Source: Saccharopolyspora hirsuta
GTDB lineage: Bacteria > Actinomycetota > Actinomycetes > Mycobacteriales > Pseudonocardiaceae
DNA length: 64,000 nucleotides
Direction: 5' to 3'
Assembly (NCBI RefSeq): GCF_008630535.1
Contig: NZ_VWPH01000018.1
Coordinates: 62,001-126,000 of the forward strand
Shown here: positions 16,747 to 25,066 of the stretch, piece after piece
Layout: each line of letters starts with the position of its first letter
Numbering within the stretch: position 1 is the first letter of the stretch
The notes under the pieces: generated by a model
What the model was told of the DNA's origin: nothing
The model's input: only the letters and a program-made list of their open reading frames with translations
The model's database searches: none
Program-made: the position numbers and the translations under genes

Positions 16747-17706
16747 CTACGGCGCGGGAACGAGGACGATCCAGACCTGGCCGGGGGCGAAGGGGATCGG
16801 GTCCCCGGCCGGGGTGGTGTAGGTGGTGCCGAGCTCCGGGGCGGGGCGGTGCCAGCGGCCGTCGAACGCCGCGCCGTCGCGGAGCACCACCGCGCGGCCG
16901 GTGCCGACGGTCTCCGCGAACGGCGACGGGTTGCCCACCACGTCCTGGAACGGCGAGTCCGACACCGGAACTTCTTGCAGCACAACGGTGCTCGCGGCGA
17001 GACGTCCGCTGTCGGTCGCCACGTGCGGCCGCCCGTCCATCGACACCAGCCACCGCTGCTCGCCCGGCGACCAGGTGAACCCGACCCGCGCCGACCGGTA
17101 CCCGACCACCTCACCGCTCGTCGGGACCCCGCCGGGCGGCGCCGGGCCGAACGTCAGCGCGGCGTTCGGCGACCACCCCTCCCCCGCGGGAAGCCGGGAC
17201 GGGCGCACGTAGAGGTTGTGCGGCGCCCGCCCCGGACCGCGGTAGAACGCGCCGGGCACCGCGGTCGGCGAAGCGCTGACCACCGGCGCCCGGTCGATCT
17301 CCGGCAGGAGTTCCGGCGCCGCACCGGAGAACGCCAGCGCGGGGCGGCCGAACTGCGGCAGCAGGCGCAGATCGGTCTGCCGGGCGCTGCGCACCGGTCC
17401 GACCACGGGCGGCCGCCGGGTCCCGAAAACCGCCACCAGCCTGCTGATCCCGGCCTCCACCGGTTCCACGTACACGACGTCCGCCGCCCCGATCCCGGTC
17501 GGCGGGCGGGCCGGTGGCGAGTTGTCCACCTTCACCGCGAGCACCGGTGGCCCGACCGGCGGCGGCGCGGGCGGCGGTTCCGGCGGCGGCGGTGGTGGCG
17601 ATTCCGCGATCGGCACCGACCGGGTTCCGGTCGGCTGCAGGGCCAAACCGCCGAGCAGCACGGCGCCGACGGCCACCACCGTGCCGAGCAAGCGCAACCA
17701 CCACAT
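16747..17706 (-). CDS. DUF3048 (YerB-like) membrane-anchored protein
   Basis: 319 aa; ATG with GGGGGAGGGG upstream. One N-terminal hydrophobic segment (WLRLLGTVVAVGAVLLGGLAL) anchors the protein outside, followed by a proline-rich linker (residues about 35-52). The DUF3048 body begins at VLAVKVDNSPPARPPTGIGAADVVYVEPVEAGISR, with RSARQTDLRLLPQFG and, in the C-terminal half, GRAVVLRDG and GQVWIVLV. YerB-like proteins are of unknown function; some are lipoproteins, but no lipobox cysteine is seen here. Confidence 0.88.
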   Translation of the reverse strand: MWWLRLLGTVVAVGAVLLGGLALQPTGTRSVPIAESPPPPPPEPPPAPPPVGPPVLAVKVDNSPPARPPTGIGAADVVYVEPVEAGISRLVAVFGTRRPPVVGPVRSARQTDLRLLPQFGRPALAFSGAAPELLPEIDRAPVVSASPTAVPGAFYRGPGRAPHNLYVRPSRLPAGEGWSPNAALTFGPAPPGGVPTSGEVVGYRSARVGFTWSPGEQRWLVSMDGRPHVATDSGRLAASTVVLQEVPVSDSPFQDVVGNPSPFAETVGTGRAVVLRDGAAFDGRWHRPAPELGTTYTTPAGDPIPFAPGQVWIVLVPAP

Positions 17707-17802
17707 GGCCCCTCCCCCAGCGGTGCAGTCCGCTGCCGGGTAGCTTCACCCGCTGCAACGGCGCCGACAAGGGGCCGAACCGAGTCATTTCCGACCACCG
17801 CG

Positions 17803-18372
17803 TCAGCTGTACGGACGTCGGCGTCGCGCTTCGGCCGTCGCCCGCGCCCACCACACGAGCTGGTCCAGCAGCACCTTCGCCGCCGCGGCCGGACCGGTGG
17901 TGTCCCGGGGATTGCCCTCCTCGTCGAAGCACTCGCCCGCACCGTGGAAGCTCACCGTGTCGCGGACGGTCACCGCGTGCAGCTCGGCGAAGACCTGCCG
18001 CAGCTGCTCCACCGCCCGCAGCCCGCCGGAAATGCCGCCGTAGCTGACGAATCCGACGGGTTTGGTCTGCCACTCCGCGTACGCCAGGTCGATCGCGCCC
18101 TTCAGCGCCGCCGGGTAGCCGTGGTTGTACTCCGGCGTGACCACCGCGAAGCCGTCCGCGGCGCCCAGCCGGGCGGTGAACTCGCGCAGCTGCGGGGTTT
18201 CCGCCGCGGGCATCACCGCGGGCAGGTCGAGCTCGGCCAGGTCGATGAGGTCGACCTCCAGCTCCGGGTGCTGCCAGGCCTGGTCGGCGAACCAGTCGGC
18301 GACGGTCCGGGCGAACCGCCCCTCCCGGGTGCTGCCGACGATGATGCCCACGCGCAGCCGGTCCTCGAACAT
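17803..18372 (-). CDS. NADPH-dependent FMN reductase
   Basis: 189 aa. Flavodoxin-like fold: LRVGIIVGSTREGRFARTVADW binds the FMN phosphate, and FAVVTPEYNHGYPAALKGAIDLAY carries the PEYNxGxPxxLK signature of the ArsH/chromate-reductase-like flavoprotein group. It reduces quinones, azo compounds or metals with NADPH in the cytoplasm; the true substrate is unknown. A promoter with TTGACC and CATGAT separated by 19 bp lies at 18408-18438, a spacing typical of MerR-family control. Confidence 0.9.
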   Translation of the reverse strand: MFEDRLRVGIIVGSTREGRFARTVADWFADQAWQHPELEVDLIDLAELDLPAVMPAAETPQLREFTARLGAADGFAVVTPEYNHGYPAALKGAIDLAYAEWQTKPVGFVSYGGISGGLRAVEQLRQVFAELHAVTVRDTVSFHGAGECFDEEGNPRDTTGPAAAAKVLLDQLVWWARATAEARRRRPYS

Positions 18373-18407
18373 CTGCTTCCTCCCATGCTGATCGGCTTCC
18401 GGCGACC

Positions 18408-18438
18408 ATCATGGAACTTCGACATTACTCTAGGTCAA
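18408..18438 (-). promoter_or_regulatory. promoter with 19-bp spacer upstream of FMN reductase
   Basis: On the minus strand TTGACC (18438-18433), 19 bp, CATGAT (18413-18408). Long spacers like this normally need a MerR-type activator. The spacer has a CCTAGAGT half-site but only weak dyad symmetry. Confidence 0.5.
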
Positions 18439-19269
18439 GGACGAATCCGCGCTGGTTCCCAGGAGTTTCCGGAGTTCGTCGAGCTCCCCCTCCGACAACG
18501 CGAGGTCCAGCCCGGCCAGCACGTCCGCGAGCTGCTCCGGAGCCACCTTCGTCACCTCGGGCTCGCCCGACGGCCGCAGCACGGTCAGCTCGTCGCCGAC
18601 CAGCTTCCGGCTCACCCCGGGGGCCAGCCGGAACACCACCGGCTTGCCGATGAACGGCGAGTGCGGGTGGGTGGCGACGTAGTGGTGCGCGACCTCGTAG
18701 TCGGCGAAGCGCTGCGGCTGCTCGTCGGAGGCGTGCAGCACCTCCCAGCCGTCCGTCCCCGCCCGCTCCAGATTCCACAGTGGACCGCGCCGGACCAGCC
18801 GGTGCCGCCAACCGGCCTGGTCCACCACCGCACCGTCCTCGAACGGCATCGGCGACAGCACCCCCGCGCCGAAGCCCACGTCCGCCAAGTAGTCCGCCCC
18901 GTCAGCGCGAACCCGGAGCATCATGTGCGTCCGGTAGCCGGAGCCGTCGGGCTGCACCCGCGCCATCCGCCGCTCGACGTCGAACCCCAGCTGCTCCAGC
19001 ACCGCCGCGAACAGCAGCGCGTGCTCGAAGCAGTACCCGCCGCGCCGTCGGCGGACGAGCTTGTCGTAGATGGTGGCCAGTTCGATCCCGGGGTGCTGCC
19101 CGAGGGCCACGTCGATGTTCTCGAACGGGATGGCCTGGACGTGCGCCTCGTGCAGCGAGCGCAGCACCGCCGCCGACGGCCCCGCCACCGCCGGGTGCCC
19201 GATCCGCTCCAGGTAACCGTCGAGGTCGACCGCCTCGATCCGCCATTCGTCCTTCGCCTGCTCTGCCAT
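18430..19269 (-). CDS. nat: arylamine N-acetyltransferase
   Basis: 279 aa from ATG 19269. The full catalytic triad is visible: Cys80 in RRRRGGYCFE, His115 in YRTHMMLRV, Asp130 in YLADVGFG. The N-terminal block IPFENIDVALG is also diagnostic. NAT enzymes move acetyl from acetyl-CoA to arylamines and hydrazines; in mycobacteria the gene is linked to sterol catabolism and isoniazid inactivation, but no sterol genes are nearby. The upstream promoter has a 19-bp spacer and leaves essentially no leader. Its 3' end overlaps the promoter of the FMN reductase. Confidence 0.93.
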   Translation of the reverse strand: MAEQAKDEWRIEAVDLDGYLERIGHPAVAGPSAAVLRSLHEAHVQAIPFENIDVALGQHPGIELATIYDKLVRRRRGGYCFEHALLFAAVLEQLGFDVERRMARVQPDGSGYRTHMMLRVRADGADYLADVGFGAGVLSPMPFEDGAVVDQAGWRHRLVRRGPLWNLERAGTDGWEVLHASDEQPQRFADYEVAHHYVATHPHSPFIGKPVVFRLAPGVSRKLVGDELTVLRPSGEPEVTKVAPEQLADVLAGLDLALSEGELDELRKLLGTSADSSLT

Positions 19270-19275
19270 GCCCCC

Positions 19276-19306
19276 AGCCTGGCGATTCGAGCGCACTGGA
19301 AGTCAA
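19276..19306 (-). promoter_or_regulatory. promoter with 19-bp spacer upstream of nat
   Basis: TTGACT (19306-19301), 19 bp, CAGGCT (19281-19276); the spacer holds a TTCcAG-TGCG-CTcGAA dyad, as in MerR-activated promoters. The -10 box ends six bases before the ATG. Confidence 0.55.
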
Positions 19307-19647
19307 GCCCGCAGGTGCTCGCACTCGTCGGGTTCGGCGCGCAGACCGGTCAGGGAGTGCCAGAACCCGAGCGCCTCGGTGGTCGGCTCGAACGGCCCGG
19401 CGCTCCACCGGTAGTCCGACCAGGACTCGCGCAGCAGCCCGAGGGCGAGCGTGGCCAGCCCGCGGCGGCGGCACCGCCGGTCGATGCGGACGTGGTCGAG
19501 CACGGCGACCCGGCAGGCGTGGCAGACCCGCAGCTCCAGCTCCCCCACCACGAGCCCGTCCAACCGGATCTCCACCCCCGGCGGACCGGCGGGCAGCAGC
19601 GCCGGGACCGCGGCCAACTCCAGATCACCGACCATGCCGACCAGCAT
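19303..19647 (-). CDS. short GNAT-like acetyltransferase domain protein
   Basis: 114 aa. Shows a compact GNAT core: DGLVVGELELRV, VAVLDHVRIDRRCRRRGLATLALGLLRE (the R-x-x-G-x-A acetyl-CoA loop is RRRGLATLAL) and EALGFWHSLTGLR. Many GNAT proteins exceed 140 aa, so the first strand-helix unit is missing or minimal. Substrate unknown. It sits just upstream of nat, with the nat -35 box overlapping its stop region, and downstream of an Lrp gene on the same strand. Confidence 0.75.
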   Translation of the reverse strand: MLVGMVGDLELAAVPALLPAGPPGVEIRLDGLVVGELELRVCHACRVAVLDHVRIDRRCRRRGLATLALGLLRESWSDYRWSAGPFEPTTEALGFWHSLTGLRAEPDECEHLRA

Positions 19648-19677
19648 GTCCGCTCCCGACCGCTTTGTCCTGCCGAG

Positions 19678-20133
19678 TCACGGAGATTTGCGGCCGCGCT
19701 GCCAGGAGTCCAGGGCGATCAGCGTCTTGGTGCTGGTCACGCGGTGGCTGCGGCGGATCTCGTCGATGGTGCGCTGCAGGTGCGCCATGTCCCGGACCCG
19801 CAGCCAGACCAGCGCGTCCGGGTCCCCGGCGATGGTGAACACCGCCTGCGCCTCCGGCATCCGGGTGGTGGTCTGGACGATCTCGTCCACGCCGCTGGTG
19901 CCCAGGAAGCGCAGCTCGATGAAGGCCTCCACCGCCGAGCCGAGCTTGGCGTGGTCGAGCTGGACGGTGTAGCCGAGGATCACGCCCATCTCCTGCAGGC
20001 GGTCGATCCGCCGCTTCACCGCGGCCGTGGACAGGGTCACGCGGGTCGCGATGTCCGACAGCGTGCGGCGAGCGTCCTCGCGCAGCAGCGCCAGGATCTC
20101 GTGATCCGTCGCATCGAGCGTCTGGTCGGCCAT
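19678..20133 (-). CDS. Lrp/AsnC family transcriptional regulator
   Basis: 151 aa. N-terminal HTH: LDATDHEILALLREDARRTLSDIATRV, then LSTAAVKRRIDRLQEMGVI; the C-terminal RAM/AsnC domain starts at YTVQLDHAKLG, with AVFTIAGDPDALVWLRVRD as the ligand strand. These regulators sense amino acids and usually control adjacent amino-acid genes. The divergent gene is indolepyruvate:ferredoxin oxidoreductase, which fits control of aromatic amino-acid breakdown. A dyad at 20148-20193 is a candidate operator. Confidence 0.93.
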   Translation of the reverse strand: MADQTLDATDHEILALLREDARRTLSDIATRVTLSTAAVKRRIDRLQEMGVILGYTVQLDHAKLGSAVEAFIELRFLGTSGVDEIVQTTTRMPEAQAVFTIAGDPDALVWLRVRDMAHLQRTIDEIRRSHRVTSTKTLIALDSWQRGRKSP

Positions 20134-20147
20134 GCGCAGGGATGGTA

Positions 20148-20193
20148 CGCAAAATTCAGCGGCGCGGAAGGGCTGGAACGACCGAAGTTTGCG
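20148..20193. promoter_or_regulatory. candidate Lrp operator between lrp and the oxidoreductase gene
   Basis: Half-sites CGCAAAATTC (20148-20157) and GAAGTTTGCG (20184-20193) are inverted copies with one mismatch, placed between the divergent lrp and oxidoreductase genes. Related TTTGCGnC sequences occur before the second Lrp gene near 63370. Confidence 0.45.
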
Positions 20194-20289
20194 CGCTCTT
20201 CACCGTTTCGGGGCGCGGTGTTGTGCGCCACATCGTTTTGAGCTGAAGTGGCGTCGATCACGATGCGCGCCGGAGAGAAGGAGTTCGAC

Positions 20290-23200
20290 ATGGCCGCGTT
20301 CACGCTGGACGACCGCTACCTCCGGGATGCGGGCACGGTCTACGTGACCGGGGTGCAGGCCCTGGTGCGGGTGCTGTTCGACCGGATCCGGCTGGACCGG
20401 CGCGCGGGCGCGAGCACCGCGGCGTTCGTCTCCGGCTACGAGGGCTCGCCGCTGGCCGGGTTCGACCTGGAGCTGGCGCGCCGCGCGAAGCTGCTCGACG
20501 AGCACGACGTGGTCCACCGGCCCGGCTTGAACGAGGAGCTGGCCGCGACCTCCGTGCTCGGCAGCCAGCTCGCCGAGCGGCTCGGCACCCAGCGCCCGGA
20601 CGGCGTGCTCGGCGTCTGGTACGGCAAGGCCCCCGGCCTGGACCGGGCCGGGGACGCCCTGCGCCACGCCAACCTCGCCGGCGCCGACCCGCGCGGCGGC
20701 GCGGTCGCGCTGGTCGGCGACGACCCGAACGCCAAGTCCTCCACCGTCCCGGCCGCGTCCGAGGCCGCCCTCGCCGACCTGCACATCCCGACGTTCTTCC
20801 CGGCGGATTCCCAGGACCTGCTGGACTTCGGGCGGCACGCGGTCGAGCTGTCCCGGGCCAGCGGGCTGTGGTCGGCGCTGAAGGTGGTCGCCAACGTCGC
20901 GGACGCGGCCGGGACCGCGACCGTCACCCCGGACTGGACCCCGCCGGAGATGCGCCCGGAGGCGTACTCGCACCGCCCCAGCGCCCGGTTGCTGGGCGCG
21001 GAGCTCGCCGGGCTGGAGAGCAGCCTGTACAACATCCGGATCCCGCTGGCGCTGGAGTACCTGCGGGCCAGCGGCGTCAACCGGATCACGCACTCCGGCA
21101 GCGCGGACCGGATCGGCATCGTCGCCGCCGGGAAGTCCTACCTGGACCTGCGCCAGGCGCTGCGCACCCTCGGCCTGGACGAGTCCGACCTCGCGCGCTT
21201 CGGCATCCGGCTGCTCAAGCTCGGCGCGATCCACCCGGTCGAACCCGGCATCATCCGGGAGTTCGCCGAGGGGCTGGCCGAGATCGTGGTGGTCGAGGAG
21301 AAGCGGGCGTTCCTGGAACCGGTGATCAAGGAGATCCTCTACGGCCGCCCGGACGCACCGCAGGTGCACGGCAAGAAGACGCCCGACGGCCGGACCCTGT
21401 TCACCGAGCTCGGCGAGCTCGACCCGGACCGCATCGCCCGCGGCCTGGCCGACCGGCTGACCGCGCACGGCGAGGTCCCGCAGGTCGACGCCTGGCGCCA
21501 GCGCCGCCGCCGCGAGCGGATCTCGGTCCCGCTGCTGGCCCGCACGCCGTACTTCTGCTCCGGCTGCCCCCACAACTCCTCGACGAAGGTGCCCGACGGG
21601 ACCGTGGTCGGCGCGGGCATCGGCTGCCACACGATGGCGCTGTTCATGGACCCCGACCAGGTCGGCGACGTCGTCGGCATCACGCAGATGGGCGGCGAGG
21701 GCGCGCAGTGGATCGGCATGGCGCCGTTCGTCAGCACCGAGCACTTCGTGCAGAACATCGGCGACGGCACCTTCACCCACTCCGGCAGCCTGGCGGTACG
21801 CGCCGCGGTCGCGGCCGGGGTGAACATCACCTACAAGCTGCTGCACAACTCGGCGGTGGCGATGACCGGCGGGCAGGACGCGGTCGGCGCGCTGCCGGTC
21901 GGCAAGATCGCCGAACTCCTGCTGCTGGAAGGCGCTTCGAAGGTCGTCGTCACCAGCGACGCGCCGAAGCGGTTGCGCGGCAAGCTCCCCCGCGGCGTGA
22001 CCGTCCGCCACCGCGACGAACTCCTCGCCGCACAAGCGGAACTGGCCGAGGTACCCGGTGTCACGGTGCTCATCCACGACCAGGAGTGCGCGGCGGAGAA
22101 GCGCCGCAAGCGCCGCCGCGGCAAGCAGCCGACCCCGGCGGAGAAGGTGCTGATCAACGAGCGGGTGTGCGAGGGCTGCGGGGACTGCGGCGCGAAGTCC
22201 AACTGCCTGTCGGTGCAGCCGGTGTCCACCGAGTTCGGCCGCAAGACCCGCATCCACCAGTCGTCCTGCAACGTCGACTACTCCTGCCTGGCCGGGGACT
22301 GCCCGTCGTTCCTGACCGTGGTGCCCAGCGGCCGCAGGCGGCGCCGCGAGATCAGCGAGCTGCCCGCGTCCGAGCTGCCCGAACCGGAGCGCGGCGACGA
22401 CGACTTCACCGTCCGCATCACCGGCGTCGGCGGCACCGGCGTGGTCACGGTGACGCAGGTCCTGGCCACGGCCGCGGTGATCGACGGCCGCCAGGTGCGC
22501 ACCCTGGACCAGATCGGCCTGGCGCAGAAGGGCGGCGCGGTGGTCTCCGACCTCAAGATCACCTCCGCCCCGGTCGAGCAGGCGCCGAAGCTGGCCGCCG
22601 GCGAGTGCGACCTCTACCTGGGCTGCGACCTGCTGGTGGCCGCCGACCCGGTGCACCTGGCGGCGGCCGACCCGGCCCGGACGACCGCGGTGGTGTCCAC
22701 CACCGAGGTCCCGACCGGCCGGATGGTGGTGGACACCGAGGTCTCCTTCCCAGCGCAATCCGGCATCCGCTCGACCCTCGACGACGCCACCGCCCGGGCG
22801 TTCTACCTGGACGCGCGCGGCCTGGCCGAGGAGCTGTTCGACGACGACCAGTTCGCCAACATCCTCCAGCTCGGCGCGGCCTACCAGTGCGGTGCGCTGC
22901 AGCTGTCGGCGGAGAGCATCGAGCGGGCGATCGAGCTCAACGGCGCGGCGGTGGCGGCCAACATCCAGGCGTTCCGCCGCGGCCGCCAGGCCATCGCCGA
23001 CCCGGACGCGCTGCAGGCCGAGATCACCCCGGCCCCGGTCGAACCACCGGCGCCGAGCCCGGCCGCGCAGCGGGTGCGGGCGCTGGTCGAGGCCCCCGAG
23101 GGCTCGGAACTGGCGCGGCTGCTGGACATCCGCATCCCGGACCTGGTCGAGTACCAGGACGAGGACTACGCCCGCAGCTACGCGGAGTTCGTCGAACGGG

Positions 23201-23715
23201 TGCGGCGCGGCAGCTCGGCGGCGGTGGCCGAAGCGGTGGCCCGCAACCTGCACAAGCTGATGGCCTACAAGGACGAGTACGAGGTCGCCCGGCTGTCCCT
23301 GGACGAGCGGCTGCAGGCCGACATCGAGGCCCAGTTCGGCGCGGGGTCCCGCTACTCGTTCCGCCTGCACCCGCCGGTGCTGCGCGCGCTGGGCATGAAC
23401 CGCAAGATCAGCCTCGGCCCGTGGTTCCGCCACGTGTTCAAGCTGCTGCGCGCGATGCGCAAGGTGCGCGGCACCCGCCTGGACCCGTTCGGCTACGCCA
23501 AGGTCCGCCGCGTGGAGCGCGAACTGGTCGAGCAGTACCGCGAGGTCGTCGAGCAGGCGCTGGCCGCCGACCACCCGGCGCTGCTGGAGCTGGCCGAGCT
23601 GCCGGACGTGATCCGCGGCTACGAGGAGATCAAGCTGGCCAACGTCGAGACCTACCGGAAGAAGCAGTCCGAGCTGCTCAGGTCGTCGACGCCGGATCGG
23701 GTCGGCGCGGCCTGA
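20290..23715 (+). CDS. indolepyruvate ferredoxin oxidoreductase (fused subunits)
   Basis: 1141 aa from ATG 20290 with GGAGAGAAGGAG upstream; an ATG at 20248 lies before this site. Order of domains: pyrimidine-binding TPP-enzyme part with FVSGYEGSPLAGFD near the N-terminus; a TPP-binding central region with CSGCPHNSSTKVPDG and GIGCHTMALF; a cysteine-rich ferredoxin segment (VCEGCGDCGAKSNC, then CNVDYSCLAGDC); and a C-terminal gamma-type domain (RITGVGGTGVVTVTQVL). The enzyme oxidatively decarboxylates indolepyruvate and other aryl pyruvates to acyl-CoA, reducing ferredoxin. Divergent from an Lrp gene that probably regulates it. Confidence 0.95.
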   Translation: MAAFTLDDRYLRDAGTVYVTGVQALVRVLFDRIRLDRRAGASTAAFVSGYEGSPLAGFDLELARRAKLLDEHDVVHRPGLNEELAATSVLGSQLAERLGTQRPDGVLGVWYGKAPGLDRAGDALRHANLAGADPRGGAVALVGDDPNAKSSTVPAASEAALADLHIPTFFPADSQDLLDFGRHAVELSRASGLWSALKVVANVADAAGTATVTPDWTPPEMRPEAYSHRPSARLLGAELAGLESSLYNIRIPLALEYLRASGVNRITHSGSADRIGIVAAGKSYLDLRQALRTLGLDESDLARFGIRLLKLGAIHPVEPGIIREFAEGLAEIVVVEEKRAFLEPVIKEILYGRPDAPQVHGKKTPDGRTLFTELGELDPDRIARGLADRLTAHGEVPQVDAWRQRRRRERISVPLLARTPYFCSGCPHNSSTKVPDGTVVGAGIGCHTMALFMDPDQVGDVVGITQMGGEGAQWIGMAPFVSTEHFVQNIGDGTFTHSGSLAVRAAVAAGVNITYKLLHNSAVAMTGGQDAVGALPVGKIAELLLLEGASKVVVTSDAPKRLRGKLPRGVTVRHRDELLAAQAELAEVPGVTVLIHDQECAAEKRRKRRRGKQPTPAEKVLINERVCEGCGDCGAKSNCLSVQPVSTEFGRKTRIHQSSCNVDYSCLAGDCPSFLTVVPSGRRRRREISELPASELPEPERGDDDFTVRITGVGGTGVVTVTQVLATAAVIDGRQVRTLDQIGLAQKGGAVVSDLKITSAPVEQAPKLAAGECDLYLGCDLLVAADPVHLAAADPARTTAVVSTTEVPTGRMVVDTEVSFPAQSGIRSTLDDATARAFYLDARGLAEELFDDDQFANILQLGAAYQCGALQLSAESIERAIELNGAAVAANIQAFRRGRQAIADPDALQAEITPAPVEPPAPSPAAQRVRALVEAPEGSELARLLDIRIPDLVEYQDEDYARSYAEFVERVRRGSSAAVAEAVARNLHKLMAYKDEYEVARLSLDERLQADIEAQFGAGSRYSFRLHPPVLRALGMNRKISLGPWFRHVFKLLRAMRKVRGTRLDPFGYAKVRRVERELVEQYREVVEQALAADHPALLELAELPDVIRGYEEIKLANVETYRKKQSELLRSSTPDRVGAA

Positions 23716-23720
23716 GACGC

Positions 23721-23796
23721 GGACCGGGGTTCCCGCGATTTCAATGGAAATCAGAGGTCCGATTTCCATTGAAATCGCATCCGGGAACCCCGGTCC
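23721..23796. repeat. long inverted repeat containing the GATTTCAATGGAAATC palindrome
   Basis: The inner arms GCGATTTCAATGGAAATC (23735-23752) and their exact inverse (23761-23778) flank an 8-nt loop. Outside them GGACCGGGGTTCCCG (23721-23735) is repeated inverted at 23782-23796 after a short bulge, giving a stem of about 32 bp. It fills the gap between two convergent genes. Confidence 0.9.
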
Positions 23797-23805
23797 TCGG
23801 TCGGT

Positions 23806-24258
23806 TCAGCTCGGTCGGCGGATGCTGAGCACTTCGGCTTCGGCCTGCCCGTCCGGCGTCGGGTAGCGAACGGTCTCGCCCTGCTGGCAGTGCGCCAGGG
23901 CCAGCCCCAGCGGGCTGTCGGAGGTCACCGTGAAGTCCTCCTCCCCGGCCAGGACCTCCTCGGGGATCGCCACGACCTTGTAGGTCTGCGTCGCCCCGTC
24001 CGACGAGCGCAGCACCACCTCGGTGCCCGGCGCCACGCCCTGCACGTCGATCCCGCCGACCAGCAGGTTCTCCAGCTCGGCGATGCGGTCGTCGATGGCG
24101 ACGACCTCGTCCCCGCCCTGCAGCTCCTGCGAGGCGTCACCGCTGTCCCCCGGCCCGGAGCTCTGCACCAGCTCGTCCACCAGGCGCTTCCGCCGGGCGC
24201 GCAGCGAGCGGATCTCCTCCGCCAACCGCGCCCGGGTGGCCGGATCCGCACCGCCCAT
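23806..24258 (-). CDS. GreA/GreB family transcript-cleavage factor-like protein
   Basis: 150 aa from ATG 24258 with GGAGGAGCGGCG upstream. N-terminal antiparallel coiled coil (RARLAEEIRSLRARRKRLVDEL, then VVAIDDRIAELENLL) and the C-terminal FKBP-like GreA domain with TEVVLRSSDGATQTYKVV, SDSPLGLALAHCQQGETV and AEAEVLSIRRP. GreA-type proteins bind the secondary channel of RNA polymerase; the loop between the helices has DASQELQGGDEV, acidic enough for function. It may be a paralogue such as a nucleoside-diphosphate-kinase-regulator-like protein instead of the main GreA. Confidence 0.85.
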   Translation of the reverse strand: MGGADPATRARLAEEIRSLRARRKRLVDELVQSSGPGDSGDASQELQGGDEVVAIDDRIAELENLLVGGIDVQGVAPGTEVVLRSSDGATQTYKVVAIPEEVLAGEEDFTVTSDSPLGLALAHCQQGETVRYPTPDGQAEAEVLSIRRPS

Positions 24259-24328
24259 CGCCGCTCCTCCCCCGAGGTTTCCGCAGCTGATGCTCGACTT
24301 CGGCGCCGGGGAGCACAACTCGATCAGG

Positions 24329-25063
24329 TCACTCCGCGAGCTTCGCGGTGATCTCGGCCAGCGCCGCGGAGACCTTCTCCTCGGTGGCGGCCTTCTCGAT
24401 CCCGAGGCCGGAGAGCACCCCGGTACCGGCCTCGTGCTCCAGCAGCGCCAGCAGGACGTGCTCGGTCCCGATGTAGTTGTGCCCGAGCCGCAGCGCCTCC
24501 CGGAACGTCAGCTCCAGCACCTTCTTCGCGGCACCGTCGAACGGGATGAGGTGCGGCACCTCGCCGACGGCGGCGGGCAGCGCCTCGACAGCGGCCTGCC
24601 GAACGGCCTCCAGCGAAACGCCCTGCGCGACGATGGCCTTGGCCCCCAACCCGTCGGACTCCTCGACCAGCCCGAGCACCAGGTGCTCCGGTCGGATCTC
24701 GGCGTTCCCGGCGTCCCGGGCCTCCTTCTGCGACAGCACGACGATGTTGCGGGCCCGCGGCGTGAACCGGCTGAACCCCTGGCTCGGATCGAGGTCGGAG
24801 ACCTCGCCCGGCCCCTTGGGCACGAACCGCTTCTGCGCGGCCTGCTTGCTGACGCCCATGCTCTTGCCGATGTCGGTCCACGAAGCGCCGGACCGCCGCG
24901 CCTGGTCGACGAAGTGCCCGATCAAGTGATCGGCGACCTCCCCGAGGTGCTCCCCGGCGACGACGGCGCTGGCCAGCTGCTCCAGCTCGTCCCCGTGCAC
25001 CTTCTTGATGGCGGCGATCAACTCGTCCAGCGAAACGTGGTCGGAAATCTTCAACTCATCCAT
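24329..25063 (-). CDS. ClpC2-like protein: HTH plus two Clp-N repeats
   Basis: 244 aa from ATG 25063. Residues 59-80 (ASWTDIGKSMGVSKQAAQKRF) form an HTH. Then come two Clp_N repeats, 97-163 (FSRFTPRARNIVVLSQKEAR) and 172-240 (IPFDGAAKKVLELTFREA, HNYIGTEHVLLALL), with no AAA+ ATPase. They match the ClpC1 N-domain closely; Phe97 and Phe175 align with ClpC1 Phe2 and Phe80, which bind cyclomarin-type antibiotics and phosphoarginine. Mycobacterial ClpC2 is a similar stand-alone protein that mops up ClpC1-targeting antibiotics. Proposed role: decoy or sensor for Clp ligands that represses its own promoter through the dyads at 25067-25111. Function is inference; domain content is firm. Confidence 0.85.
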   Translation of the reverse strand: MDELKISDHVSLDELIAAIKKVHGDELEQLASAVVAGEHLGEVADHLIGHFVDQARRSGASWTDIGKSMGVSKQAAQKRFVPKGPGEVSDLDPSQGFSRFTPRARNIVVLSQKEARDAGNAEIRPEHLVLGLVEESDGLGAKAIVAQGVSLEAVRQAAVEALPAAVGEVPHLIPFDGAAKKVLELTFREALRLGHNYIGTEHVLLALLEHEAGTGVLSGLGIEKAATEEKVSAALAEITAKLAE

Positions 25064-25066
25064 ACC

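Noticed and set aside
20200-23769. Very long open frame on the minus strand opposite the oxidoreductase gene
   Set aside because: It is the GC-rich antisense shadow: a glutamine/arginine/leucine-rich sequence without domains, while the plus strand encodes a full, motif-rich enzyme.
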